Assembly (NCBI GenBank): GCA_009844085.1
Contig: VYCF01000071.1
Coordinates: 62,001 to 126,000, forward strand
Length of the DNA stretch: 64,000 nucleotides
Source: Gammaproteobacteria bacterium
GTDB lineage: Bacteria; Pseudomonadota; Gammaproteobacteria; Pseudomonadales; Pseudohongiellaceae
Direction of reading: 5' to 3'
The notes beneath the pieces were generated by a model that worked only from the letters and a program-made list of their open reading frames with translations, did no database searches and was not told the DNA's origin. The position numbers and the translations under genes were made by a program. This document shows, one piece after another, positions 26,410 through 35,191 of the stretch (its first letter is position 1; the number at the start of each line of letters is the position of its first letter).

Positions 26410-27555
26410 ATGACCAGCAAAGTAAGCAGAAGACAACTGTTGCTCGGCGGCTCGGCGCTGTTCGCCGGAGGCGCCTTGCAGTCGATTGCGGGCGGCAAAT
26501 TCCTGCCCGGCCTCGATTTGATGCCAGGCGCCCATGCGCAGGATGTGATACCCAGGCCGGATTACATCATTCGCATGAGTTCGAACGAGAATCCCTGGGG
26601 GCCGTCGCGGGTCGCCTTGCGCGCGATCTATAACGCGATCGACGAAGCCAATCTGTACTCCTTCTACGGCAACCCCCTGCCGGCGCTGATCAGCAGGCAA
26701 CAGGATATCGGCATCGACCACATCAGCCTCGGCGCGGGTTCGGCGGAACTGCTGAAAGTGGGCGGTCTGCTCGCGGGCATGCGCGGCGGCTCGATCGTCA
26801 TTCCCCATCCCACGTTCGAGGATCTGCCGGACTACGCCGAAGCCAATGGCACCGAGGTGATCCGCGTACCCGTGGACGGCGACATGAAAACCGACCTGGA
26901 AGCCATGGCGAGCGCCATCCGCGCCGACACCAGGCTGGTCTATCTGTGCAATCCCAACAACCCGATTCCCAACGTCATCGAAAAGAACGCGCTGCGGGAT
27001 TTCATCCTCGAAATCGCCCGGGACCGCATGGTCTTCCTCGACGAGGCCTACCACGAATTCGTGGACAATCCCGACTACAGCACGATGATGGACCTGGTCC
27101 GCAACGGCCAGCGTAACCTGATCATCACCCGCACCGCCTCCAAGATTCACGGCCTCGCCGGGCTGCGCGTGGGTTTCGCCTTTTCCCACCCTGAACTCGC
27201 CCGGGAAATCACCAACCGGCAAACGGGTTTGCAAAACATCGTCGGCGTGCGCGCCGCCGAGGCCAGCTACCAGGATGAGGAACATTCGAGTTTCGTGTTG
27301 CGAACCGCGCGCGAGTCGCTCGACATCGTCGAAGGCTATCTGGATTCGGCCGGAATCAATTACATCAAGTCCAACGCCAATTTCAGCTTCATCGAAACCG
27401 GGCATCCGATCGAGGAAGTCCAGGCCCGTTTCCTGGCGGAAAACATCCAGGTCGGAAGACCGTTCCCCCCATTCACCGACTGGATGCGGCTGAGCATGGC
27501 GAAACCGGATGAGATGCGCTATTTCGTACAGACGTACCGGAAGCTGTTCGCCTGA
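26410..27555 (+). CDS. Tat-exported HisC-like PLP aminotransferase
   Basis: A 381-residue fold-type I aminotransferase that resembles histidinol-phosphate aminotransferase. It has MSSNENPWGPS, NPNNPIPNVI, FLDEAYHEFV and the PLP lysine in TASKIHGLAGLRVGF. Unlike cytoplasmic HisC it begins with a twin-arginine signal (SRRQLLLGGSALFAGGAL), so it is folded with PLP and exported. GGAGAG precedes the start. It lies between the dipeptidase and the Rieske oxygenase on the same strand. An exported amino-group transfer or racemase/lyase-type reaction on an amino acid or amine is likely; histidine synthesis is not. Confidence 0.88.
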   Translation: MTSKVSRRQLLLGGSALFAGGALQSIAGGKFLPGLDLMPGAHAQDVIPRPDYIIRMSSNENPWGPSRVALRAIYNAIDEANLYSFYGNPLPALISRQQDIGIDHISLGAGSAELLKVGGLLAGMRGGSIVIPHPTFEDLPDYAEANGTEVIRVPVDGDMKTDLEAMASAIRADTRLVYLCNPNNPIPNVIEKNALRDFILEIARDRMVFLDEAYHEFVDNPDYSTMMDLVRNGQRNLIITRTASKIHGLAGLRVGFAFSHPELAREITNRQTGLQNIVGVRAAEASYQDEEHSSFVLRTARESLDIVEGYLDSAGINYIKSNANFSFIETGHPIEEVQARFLAENIQVGRPFPPFTDWMRLSMAKPDEMRYFVQTYRKLFA

Positions 27556-27598
27556 TCGGAATCGAAAATAACAATATCAGCGAAACGGAATCGCGGTC

Positions 27599-28609
27599 TT
27601 GAAATACGACACAAGACTGCCGCCATTTCCTGAAGGCTGGTATTTCCTGACCGACCGCAAGACCGTAACGGCCAAAAAGCTGATCGAACGCACCTGGATG
27701 GGTGAGGAAATCGTCATCTGGTGCGATGCCGACGGGAATATCTGTGTGGCCGATGCCTTTTGTCCGCATCTCGGTTCGCATCTCGGCCCCAGGGCCGGCG
27801 GCAAGGTGCGCGACGGCTGCCTGGTTTGTCCCTTCCACGGCTTCGAATTCGACGCTTCAGGAAATTGCGTGGCGACGCCGTTCGCCCCGCCACCGCCCAA
27901 TGCGCGGCTGAAGTTGTACGAGATCCGGGAGATCGCCGGCATGATCTTCGCCTGGTGGGGACACGAAGGCAGACCGCCGCAATGGCATATGCCGGACGTA
28001 CCCCAGGGCCCGGAATGGTGCGGTATCGGCTACCGGCGCTTCCGCTTCCGCGGACACCCGCAGGAAACCGCCGAGAACTCGGTCGATATCGCCCATCTGC
28101 GCTATGTCCATGACTACGACAACGTCTATCCGATCGGCGAGGTGGAAGTCGATGGCGCGTATCTGCTCAGCAAATTTCATTTTACGCGGAATCGCCGGAT
28201 CGCAAATATCTGGAAAATGATGAACGACGTCGACGCCGTGACTCATGTCTACGGCGTGGGTTACTCCTTCGTCGAAGTGCATGAAAACACCATTGAAATG
28301 GACCTGCGCCTGTGGGTGCTTGCCACTCCCATCGACGGCAGGGAAATTTATCTTACGCTCGCCTGCCAGGTGCGCGAATTGCGGAGGCCGAAACGATTTT
28401 TCATGGGCGCGCGCTTTCTGCCGCTGCGCTGGCGCGCGCCGGTAATCAACCAGTTCATGCTCACCAACCAGAAGCTCGACGTGGCGCAGGACGAGAAGAT
28501 CTGGAGCCGCAAGCGCTACAGGAAACGGCCGGTCCTGAGCCGGTCCGACGGCGAAATCGGGCTCTACCGCCGCTGGTGCCGGCAGTTTTATCCCGAATCC
28601 ACGGAATGA
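27599..28609 (+). CDS. Rieske non-haem iron oxygenase, cholesterol-7-desaturase/KshA-like
   Basis: A 336-residue oxygenase alpha subunit. The TTG at 27599 is the only reasonable start, since the next ATG falls inside the domain. The Rieske cluster ligands are C55-x-H57 and C77-x2-H80 (CPHLGSH, CPFHGF). The catalytic iron site is D163-x2-H166-x4-H171 (ENSVDIAHLRYVH), preceded by HPQETAEN. That string closely recalls the HPQE-ENGADVAHL pattern of Neverland/DAF-36 cholesterol 7-desaturases and 3-ketosteroid 9-hydroxylase KshA. No reductase gene is adjacent. It lies 43 bp after the aminotransferase and before the P450 fusion. A sterol or terpenoid ring substrate is inferred. Confidence 0.87.
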   Translation: MKYDTRLPPFPEGWYFLTDRKTVTAKKLIERTWMGEEIVIWCDADGNICVADAFCPHLGSHLGPRAGGKVRDGCLVCPFHGFEFDASGNCVATPFAPPPPNARLKLYEIREIAGMIFAWWGHEGRPPQWHMPDVPQGPEWCGIGYRRFRFRGHPQETAENSVDIAHLRYVHDYDNVYPIGEVEVDGAYLLSKFHFTRNRRIANIWKMMNDVDAVTHVYGVGYSFVEVHENTIEMDLRLWVLATPIDGREIYLTLACQVRELRRPKRFFMGARFLPLRWRAPVINQFMLTNQKLDVAQDEKIWSRKRYRKRPVLSRSDGEIGLYRRWCRQFYPESTE

Positions 28610-28769
28610 CGATGAGTACGGCTGCGTCGGCGGGAATGTGCGGATCGGCCCGGAACGGCCGAGAATTTAATGCAAAATACACTATACTTGTTGAGATAAG
28701 TTGTCCATGTCGGAACGCCGGACTCAAGAATATCGCTGTCCGGACAGGCGCCAGCAGCGGAGGGATGCC

Positions 28770-30770
28770 ATGCGGCTGACCGAAGAACTGATTTTACTCA
28801 TGCTCAATGAGGATACGGGCTATCTGGAAATGGAGCCCGGCTGGGCGTTTTCCTGCGTCATCGCCGGCTCGGTAATCGCCGACCTCGCGATGGAGAATCG
28901 CATCGACACGGATCTCGAAAAGGCCATTCTCATCGACCCAACGCCGGTTGGCGACGATTTGCTCGATCCCACCCTGGATGAATTCGCCAAAGCGAAGAAT
29001 ACCCATGACGCGCAATACTGGGTGGAGAAGAACACCAGGCGCGCCGACGAAATACTCACGCAAACGCTGCAGCGGCTGGTGAACAAGAAAGTTCTGAATT
29101 ACGAAACCGGCGGCTTCTGGTCGCTTACCAAGGAAGTCAAGCGGTCGAAGACCTACCCCGCCAATCTGAAATTGCGCGAGGAAGCGAGAACGAGAATCCT
29201 CAACGTGATCATGGATGAGTCCATTCCGGATCCGCGGGACGCGATACTCATCAACCTTCTGCACAACTGCAATGGCTTTTCGACAATCCTGACGCAGGAA
29301 GACTATACGGAGAAACTTGAGCACATCGAACTGGTCTGCAAACTGGATCTGGTCGGCCAGGCCATATCGAAGGCGGTCAAGCAGAGTGTCATCGATCCCA
29401 AAATACATGTGAAACTCAAGGCCAACCGCATTCCGAAACTTTCGTTCATGGACATATTGCGGCAACGGGATTTCTGGACAGGGAATATCTCCAAGGCGAT
29501 TTGCGGGGTCTACGAGAAGCACGGTCCCGTTGTCGAAGTGCCAATAAAGGTCCGAAAGAAGCGGCTTGTCGCGCTAATGGGTCCGAAGGCGAACACCTGG
29601 GTGCACAAGCACGGCAGATTCTATATGCGCTCGAAGGACTATATCGAACACTTCGAACGTTCCATGGGCGCCTCGAAATCCCTGCCGGGCCTCGACGGCC
29701 CCGAACACTACAAAATGCGGAAGAGTCTCAGCACGGGATACTCGAGAGCGACTCTCGCCAATCGGCTGCCCGAGTTGATTCATCGTTGCGACACTTCGAT
29801 CGGACGCTGGAATCAGGGCGACGTCATTCCAGGCACCAGGACCTTTCAGAACCACATCAGTTCCCAGGTTTCGCACTTTACGATCGGGATTGACTGCTCC
29901 GAATACGTTGACGATCTGCTCGCATACATGCACCGCGCGCTGGTTGTGCATGTACAAGGCGGCTTGCCCAAGCTCATGATGTACACGCCGAGAATGATCA
30001 AGGCGCGAAAGTCCATCCACCGGATGATCAATGACATACATGCCTCGCATACTCCGGCGCAACGAAAGGGCAAACCGCCGGACCTGGCGGATTATCTACT
30101 GGATCTGCATCGCAATGATCCCATGTTCCTGCCTGAGACCGACCTCAGTTTTCCCATCGCCGCCGCGATGGTGGCCAGCATCTATCTCGGCAGCGCTCTG
30201 GCATTTTCAATTTATTCCATGGTTCGCGACCCCGCTTTGTACGACAAGGTTTACCAGGAGGCCGAATCCATTTTCGGCAATGGGCGGCAACCCTCGGATG
30301 ACGACTTCACGTTCGACAACGCAAGCGTCGCCAATCGGCTCTGGCTTGAATGCCAGCGCGCGTATCCGGTTATACCCTGGCAACTCAGGACAACGATGAA
30401 TTCCTGCATCGTCGAAGGGTACAAGATTCCGGCCAACACGATGATCCTGTTATGCCAGACGGCTTCCCATTACCTCGATAGTCTCTATAAGGATCCTTCG
30501 AAGTTCGATATCGACCGTTATCTCCCGGACAGGGAAGAGCATATGGCTCCCGGCGCGTACGCTCCTTACGGCCTGGGAACCCATACCTGTCTGGGACATC
30601 GCTGGGTAGACCTGCAGATGACGGTGAACATATTGATGATCGCCCACCGCCTGAAACTGGAAATCGCGCCCGCTGATTACCGTCTGGGCATTAATCCGTT
30701 TCCCACATGCGCCCCGAACCGCAAACTCAAGTTCAAGGTTGTCGAGGTCAGGAATTCGGCCGAAGGGTAA
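28770..30770 (+). CDS. Fusion of a GPP34 (GOLPH3-like) domain with a cytochrome P450
   Basis: A single 666-residue chain. GGAGGG directs the ATG at 28770, although the frame is open upstream to 28701. Residues 1-210 match GPP34: LTEELILLMLNEDTGYLE, IAGSVIADLAMENRI, LIDPTPVGDDLLD, a WVEKNTRRADEIL helix, and DAILINLLHNCNG. GPP34 proteins bind phosphoinositides in eukaryotes (GOLPH3/Vps74). Residues 240-660 are a P450 with ExxR at E527-R530 and the haem loop Y600-x2-G-x-H-x-C607-x-G, where Tyr replaces the usual Phe. The I-helix (470-482, SIYLGSALAF) lacks the normal acid-Thr pair. No frameshift separates the domains. The GPP34 part may anchor the P450 to a membrane or protein partner; this is inference. 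Confidence 0.87.
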   Translation: MRLTEELILLMLNEDTGYLEMEPGWAFSCVIAGSVIADLAMENRIDTDLEKAILIDPTPVGDDLLDPTLDEFAKAKNTHDAQYWVEKNTRRADEILTQTLQRLVNKKVLNYETGGFWSLTKEVKRSKTYPANLKLREEARTRILNVIMDESIPDPRDAILINLLHNCNGFSTILTQEDYTEKLEHIELVCKLDLVGQAISKAVKQSVIDPKIHVKLKANRIPKLSFMDILRQRDFWTGNISKAICGVYEKHGPVVEVPIKVRKKRLVALMGPKANTWVHKHGRFYMRSKDYIEHFERSMGASKSLPGLDGPEHYKMRKSLSTGYSRATLANRLPELIHRCDTSIGRWNQGDVIPGTRTFQNHISSQVSHFTIGIDCSEYVDDLLAYMHRALVVHVQGGLPKLMMYTPRMIKARKSIHRMINDIHASHTPAQRKGKPPDLADYLLDLHRNDPMFLPETDLSFPIAAAMVASIYLGSALAFSIYSMVRDPALYDKVYQEAESIFGNGRQPSDDDFTFDNASVANRLWLECQRAYPVIPWQLRTTMNSCIVEGYKIPANTMILLCQTASHYLDSLYKDPSKFDIDRYLPDREEHMAPGAYAPYGLGTHTCLGHRWVDLQMTVNILMIAHRLKLEIAPADYRLGINPFPTCAPNRKLKFKVVEVRNSAEG

Positions 30771-30785
30771 CGGGCCGCGGCCTGT

Positions 30786-33700
30786 TCAGATCGCAGCGGC
30801 CACCCGCCGCGGCCGGATCAGATTCAGGTGCATGGTCGAAATCGCCGGCACCACCAGCATCAGGACGAAGGTAGTGATCAGGATGCCTATGCCGAGGGAG
30901 GCGGCGAAAGGCATCATGAACTGGGCCTGGATCGAGCGGTCGAGAATCAGCGGCGTGAAGCCCATAAACGTCGTTACCGAAGTCAGCAGAATCGGCCGGA
31001 ATCGCCCCTTGGCGCCTTCGATCACCGCATTGCGCGCAGGCATTCCGTCCCGCAACTTCTGATCGATGAGGTCGACCATTACCAGCGAGTCGTTGACGAT
31101 TACGCCGCTGAGTCCCAGGACCCCCATGATCGTGGTTGCGCTGACCGGCACCTGCAATATGAAATGTCCGATCATCACCCCGATCAGGCCGAAGGGAATG
31201 ATCGACATGATGATGAAAGGCTTGGTGTAGGAGCGCAACGGAATCGCGAGCAAGGCGAAGATCAGCAACATGGCCAGCGCGAAACCGCGAAACAGCGAGC
31301 CGAGCGAATCGGCCTGCACTTGTTGCTCGCCGCCGAGGATATAGCTCAACTCCGGGTCTTCCTCCATGAGATTCGCCAGAATCGTACCGGTGAGTATGCC
31401 GTTGGCTTCTCCCGCCGAGATTACATCGATGTCGATATCACCGGCGACTGTGACGACGCGTTGCTCGTCCCGGCGCGAGATCGCCGGCGGGGAATTGCCC
31501 GAATTCATCGAAGCGACCTGCCGCAGGGGAACCTCGGCGCCCGAAGGCGTGCGGACAATGTATTCCTCGATATCGGTAATCGCATTGCGCTCCGCCTCGG
31601 GCAATCGGGCGTAAACGCGAACCTCTTCTCCGCCGCGTTGTACGCGCAAGGCCTCGGCGCCGAAAAACGCGGCCCGTGCCTGCAAGGCAAGATCCTGAAG
31701 ATTCAGACCGAAGGTGCGAGCTTCAGGCCGCAATTCCAATTGCATTTCGCGCACGCCTGGAGTGTGATCGGAGCGTATGTCGAATACGCCTTCGATATTG
31801 CGCAAGCTGGCGACTACGGATTCCGCATGTTCGACAAGCCGCTCGGGATCCGGATGCGACAATATCGCTTCTATGGGATTGCCGAGATCGATTATGTCGC
31901 CGCTGAAAACGACCCCGCGCACATGAGGAAGAATGCCGACTTCGTCGCGCCAGGCCTGTGCGATTTCCGTGGTGGTGATGCCCCTGTCCTGAGCGCTGAT
32001 CAACTTGAATTCCACGGTCGCGAGATTGGCTTCCGGATTCAGACTGGGTTGAGACGCCAGACCGCCGCCGGGTATCCGCGGCCGCTGGCCGACTACGACG
32101 ATGCCTCCGTCGAGCAAATCCGGAGATCCGTCCGGCTGTTCGGCCGAGAGTCGTTCGATAACTTGCAGACCCGAGGCTTCCAGTTCCCTTGCGACTTCCC
32201 AGGTTCGCGCGGCCGTGGTTCCGTCGGGCATTTCCAGCGAGGCGGTGACGAAATCGCCTTCCACAACATCGGCGAAAAGGACCGCGATCAGGCCCGCGGG
32301 CAGCAGCGAGACGCTGACAATGAGAGCGCCGACGGCGCCGGCGACTACCACCAGCGGCTGGGCGGTGGTGAATTTGAGCCCCCGGTCGAGCGGCCCTTCG
32401 ACGAAGGCTTGCAGTCCCCGGTCCACCATACCCTGGACGTCGGCGAAAAACCGGTCGACCACATTGGTTGGACGCCAGTCCGGACCCGGCAGATGCGACA
32501 GGTGGGCGGGCAATATGAACAGTGATTCCACGAGGGAGATCACCAGCATGCCGATGACGATGATCGGCAGTGCCCGCCAGATATCGCCGATCCCGCCTGG
32601 AATGAAAAGCAGGGGAATGAATGCCGCGATCGAGGTCAGTACGGCGAAGGTCAGGGGAATCTTGATTCTGCGCGTTCCGCGAATCGCCGCGGCTACGCCG
32701 GGCAATCCCTGCTTGCGTTCCTTGTAGATACTGTCCGCCGTCACGATGGCGTCGTCGACGATGATGCCGATCGCCAGCACGAAGACAAACAGGGAAACCG
32801 TGTTGATGCTGACATCGAACAGCAACATGACAGCGAGCGCGCCGACAAAGGCCGTGGCCAGGCCCACGGTCACCCAGATCGCCAGCCTGATCTGCAGGAA
32901 CAGCGCCAGCGCGAAGAATACCAGCAGTAATCCGAGGGAGCCGTTCTTCAGCAACAAGGCTGCACGTTCGGAATAATCCGTCGATTCGTCGTTCCAGATG
33001 TCGATGCCGACGCCTTCGGGCAGGGAGGGTTCGATCGTTCCAGCGAGTTGTTCATACACCGCCGTGGCGACATTCATTATCTGTTCGCTTTCGGAACGGT
33101 AGATCTCTATGAAAACCGCCGGTTGATTCCTGTGCCGGACGATGATGTCCACCTCCTGAAACTCGTCGCGGACCGTGGCGATATCGCCGAGCCGCAACAC
33201 GGTTCCATCGTCCTGGGCCACGACCACGATGTCCTCGAATTCCTGTTGCACATAGCGCTGACCCAGGGTCCGCACGCGCACCTGGGCCTCTGAGGTATCG
33301 ATGCTTCCGGCGGAAAGGTCCAGCGAATTGGCGCGAACGATATTCGCGATATCGTCCAGGGTAAGGCCGAGAGCGCGCAGCCGCTGACCCGGAACTTCGA
33401 TGGAAATTTCGTATTCGCGTACGCCGCTGACTTCCGCCAGGGAGACTTCGGGCAAGGCGGTGAACTCGTCTTCGATCTGATGGGCCAATTCCTTCAGCGA
33501 TCGCTCGGCCATGTCGCCGTAGAGAATCAAGCGGATAATGCTATGACCGCTGGTCATCTCGCGAATTTCCGGCCGCTCGGCGCCGGTCGGAAAAGTCTGG
33601 ATTCTGGCCACCGCCGATTCCACGTCGTTGAGCGCCTGGGCCATATCGACGCCGGAATTCATTTCCACGCGCACGGAAGCGATTCCCGGCGCGGCCACCG

Positions 33701-33977
33701 ACCGTACCGTATTGACGTCTTCCAGACCGCTGACCTGGTCCTCGATCTTGATGACAATGGACTCTTCGATTTCTTCCGGGTTCGCGCCCGGATAGGCCAT
33801 GGAGACTTCGACGGTATAAAAGTTTATGGCCGACCAGGCTTCCCGTTCGAGACCGGTCAGGGAGACGAGCCCGGCGGCGAGGATCGCCAGCATGAGCAGA
33901 TTGGCGGCAACGCCGTTGCTCGCCATATAGGCGATGGGGCCCGGCGGTTCTCCCTGGTAAGGATCGCCGCCGTTCAT
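30786..33977 (-). CDS. RND efflux pump permease (HAE1/AcrB family)
   Basis: A 1063-residue inner-membrane transporter. It has the usual plan of an N-terminal TM helix, a large periplasmic porter domain, TM2-6, a second porter loop and TM7-12. The proton-relay Asp pair of TM4 is present in IGIIVDDAIVTAD. Other family marks are SMAYPGANPEEIE, LPEVSLAEVSG and, near the C-terminus, GVIVNDSLVMVDLID. The start overlaps the adaptor stop by one base (TAATG), showing translational coupling. It is the third gene of a complete tripartite system. The substrate is unknown. Confidence 0.95.
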   Translation of the reverse strand: MNGGDPYQGEPPGPIAYMASNGVAANLLMLAILAAGLVSLTGLEREAWSAINFYTVEVSMAYPGANPEEIEESIVIKIEDQVSGLEDVNTVRSVAAPGIASVRVEMNSGVDMAQALNDVESAVARIQTFPTGAERPEIREMTSGHSIIRLILYGDMAERSLKELAHQIEDEFTALPEVSLAEVSGVREYEISIEVPGQRLRALGLTLDDIANIVRANSLDLSAGSIDTSEAQVRVRTLGQRYVQQEFEDIVVVAQDDGTVLRLGDIATVRDEFQEVDIIVRHRNQPAVFIEIYRSESEQIMNVATAVYEQLAGTIEPSLPEGVGIDIWNDESTDYSERAALLLKNGSLGLLLVFFALALFLQIRLAIWVTVGLATAFVGALAVMLLFDVSINTVSLFVFVLAIGIIVDDAIVTADSIYKERKQGLPGVAAAIRGTRRIKIPLTFAVLTSIAAFIPLLFIPGGIGDIWRALPIIVIGMLVISLVESLFILPAHLSHLPGPDWRPTNVVDRFFADVQGMVDRGLQAFVEGPLDRGLKFTTAQPLVVVAGAVGALIVSVSLLPAGLIAVLFADVVEGDFVTASLEMPDGTTAARTWEVARELEASGLQVIERLSAEQPDGSPDLLDGGIVVVGQRPRIPGGGLASQPSLNPEANLATVEFKLISAQDRGITTTEIAQAWRDEVGILPHVRGVVFSGDIIDLGNPIEAILSHPDPERLVEHAESVVASLRNIEGVFDIRSDHTPGVREMQLELRPEARTFGLNLQDLALQARAAFFGAEALRVQRGGEEVRVYARLPEAERNAITDIEEYIVRTPSGAEVPLRQVASMNSGNSPPAISRRDEQRVVTVAGDIDIDVISAGEANGILTGTILANLMEEDPELSYILGGEQQVQADSLGSLFRGFALAMLLIFALLAIPLRSYTKPFIIMSIIPFGLIGVMIGHFILQVPVSATTIMGVLGLSGVIVNDSLVMVDLIDQKLRDGMPARNAVIEGAKGRFRPILLTSVTTFMGFTPLILDRSIQAQFMMPFAASLGIGILITTFVLMLVVPAISTMHLNLIRPRRVAAAI

Positions 33978-35191
33978 TACAGCGGTTCGGCCTCGGTCAG
34001 CACGCGCATCCCATCGATGGCGAATTGCAGGCCGCCGGTAATCACCGGCTGGCCGGGCTGCAGGGAACCGGTGACGTAAGCTTCATCGTCGGCGCGCTGG
34101 AAAATCCGAACGGGAACAATGCTTATCGTGCCGCCGCCGTTCACCGCCCAGACTTCGTTGCCGGCTTGCAGCGCCGCGCGTGGAATCCGGTAAATGTTTG
34201 CCATGGCGACGCCTTCGATTTCGACATCGACGTATTCGCCGACGAGCAAGGGGGGATTGCCGCCGGCCGCCGGGCCGTTGACCGGAGACCCCGCGGTGAA
34301 GGGCTCCGGTACGCGTATGACGACGTCAACGGTCCTGGTTTGCGAATCGACCGAAGCTTCGGCCCGGTCCACATAGCCGTTCCAGACGAAGCTCTGTTCC
34401 CCGTATTCGGCGATTACGCGTACAGCCACCTGTTGCGAGTCGTCTCCCGCGCGAAGTTCCCAAAGTCCGGGAATCAGGGCGGCGTCGCTGTCGGGCAGGG
34501 CTACCAGGATTTCCGCCGCATCCGCCGCAAACAGGCTTCCGACCACTTGTCCGGGCGCCACGATCTGGCCGGCATCGACAGACTCCGCGCGCACAAAGCC
34601 ATCGAAAGGGGCCGTGATCACGGTCCGCGACAAGGCCAGCCGGGCTTCGGCGAGCCGGGCCTCGGCGCGCCTGAGCGCGGCCTCGGCGGCCTGCAATTGA
34701 GGCTGCCGCAAGGTTAGCAGACCAGGTTCCGCGAGCGCATCGCCGATTTGCCGCCGGGAGAAACTCTCGTATTCGGCCGCCGCGATCTCGGCCCGCTCCT
34801 CCGCTTCGAGCATGGCCACCTGGCTTGCCGCCAGATCGGCCATGGCGAATTCGACCCGATAGCGGTAATCCTCTTCTTCGATTTCGAACAGCGTCTGCCC
34901 CGCTTCCACCCGGCCGCCGCTCACAAACGCGGGGTTTACGCTTTCAACCTTGCCGCCCACTTGCGGCGCGATATTGACTTCCTCGGCTGGCCGCACGGTC
35001 CCCGAGCCGAATACGGGAATGGCGCCAGGCGCTGAAGTCACCGTGCCGGTCAGGACAAAAGGTATCTGAGGCGGAAGTTCGCGGCTTTCCGGTTCCGGCG
35101 CAAGCGAAATCAGTAACATCGCCAAGGCCCCCGATGCGGCGACGATGACTATGGCGGCTAAAAATCCGGTAATTCTGCCCATGGCGTTCAC
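33977..35191 (-). CDS. RND periplasmic adaptor (HlyD/MFP family)
   Basis: A 404-residue adaptor with one N-terminal membrane anchor (about residues 8-30). A lipoyl/barrel-sandwich pattern (GSGTVRPAEEVNIAPQVGG) flanks a long alpha-helical hairpin rich in Ala, Glu and Arg (ALRRAEARLAEARLALS), then TVITAPFDGFVRAE. It links the RND pump to the outer-membrane factor. The GTG at 35191 overlaps the preceding stop as GTGA, so translation is coupled; an ATG three codons later at 35182 is an alternative. The stop overlaps the pump start. Confidence 0.93.
   Translation of the reverse strand: MNAMGRITGFLAAIVIVAASGALAMLLISLAPEPESRELPPQIPFVLTGTVTSAPGAIPVFGSGTVRPAEEVNIAPQVGGKVESVNPAFVSGGRVEAGQTLFEIEEEDYRYRVEFAMADLAASQVAMLEAEERAEIAAAEYESFSRRQIGDALAEPGLLTLRQPQLQAAEAALRRAEARLAEARLALSRTVITAPFDGFVRAESVDAGQIVAPGQVVGSLFAADAAEILVALPDSDAALIPGLWELRAGDDSQQVAVRVIAEYGEQSFVWNGYVDRAEASVDSQTRTVDVVIRVPEPFTAGSPVNGPAAGGNPPLLVGEYVDVEIEGVAMANIYRIPRAALQAGNEVWAVNGGGTISIVPVRIFQRADDEAYVTGSLQPGQPVITGGLQFAIDGMRVLTEAEPL

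Noticed and set aside
24063-28690. The string TATACTTG upstream of both the methyltransferase (24063) and the GPP34-P450 gene (28683) as shared promoters
   Set aside because: No -35 box at proper distance is present for the first copy, and an 8-base match is expected by chance at this scale.
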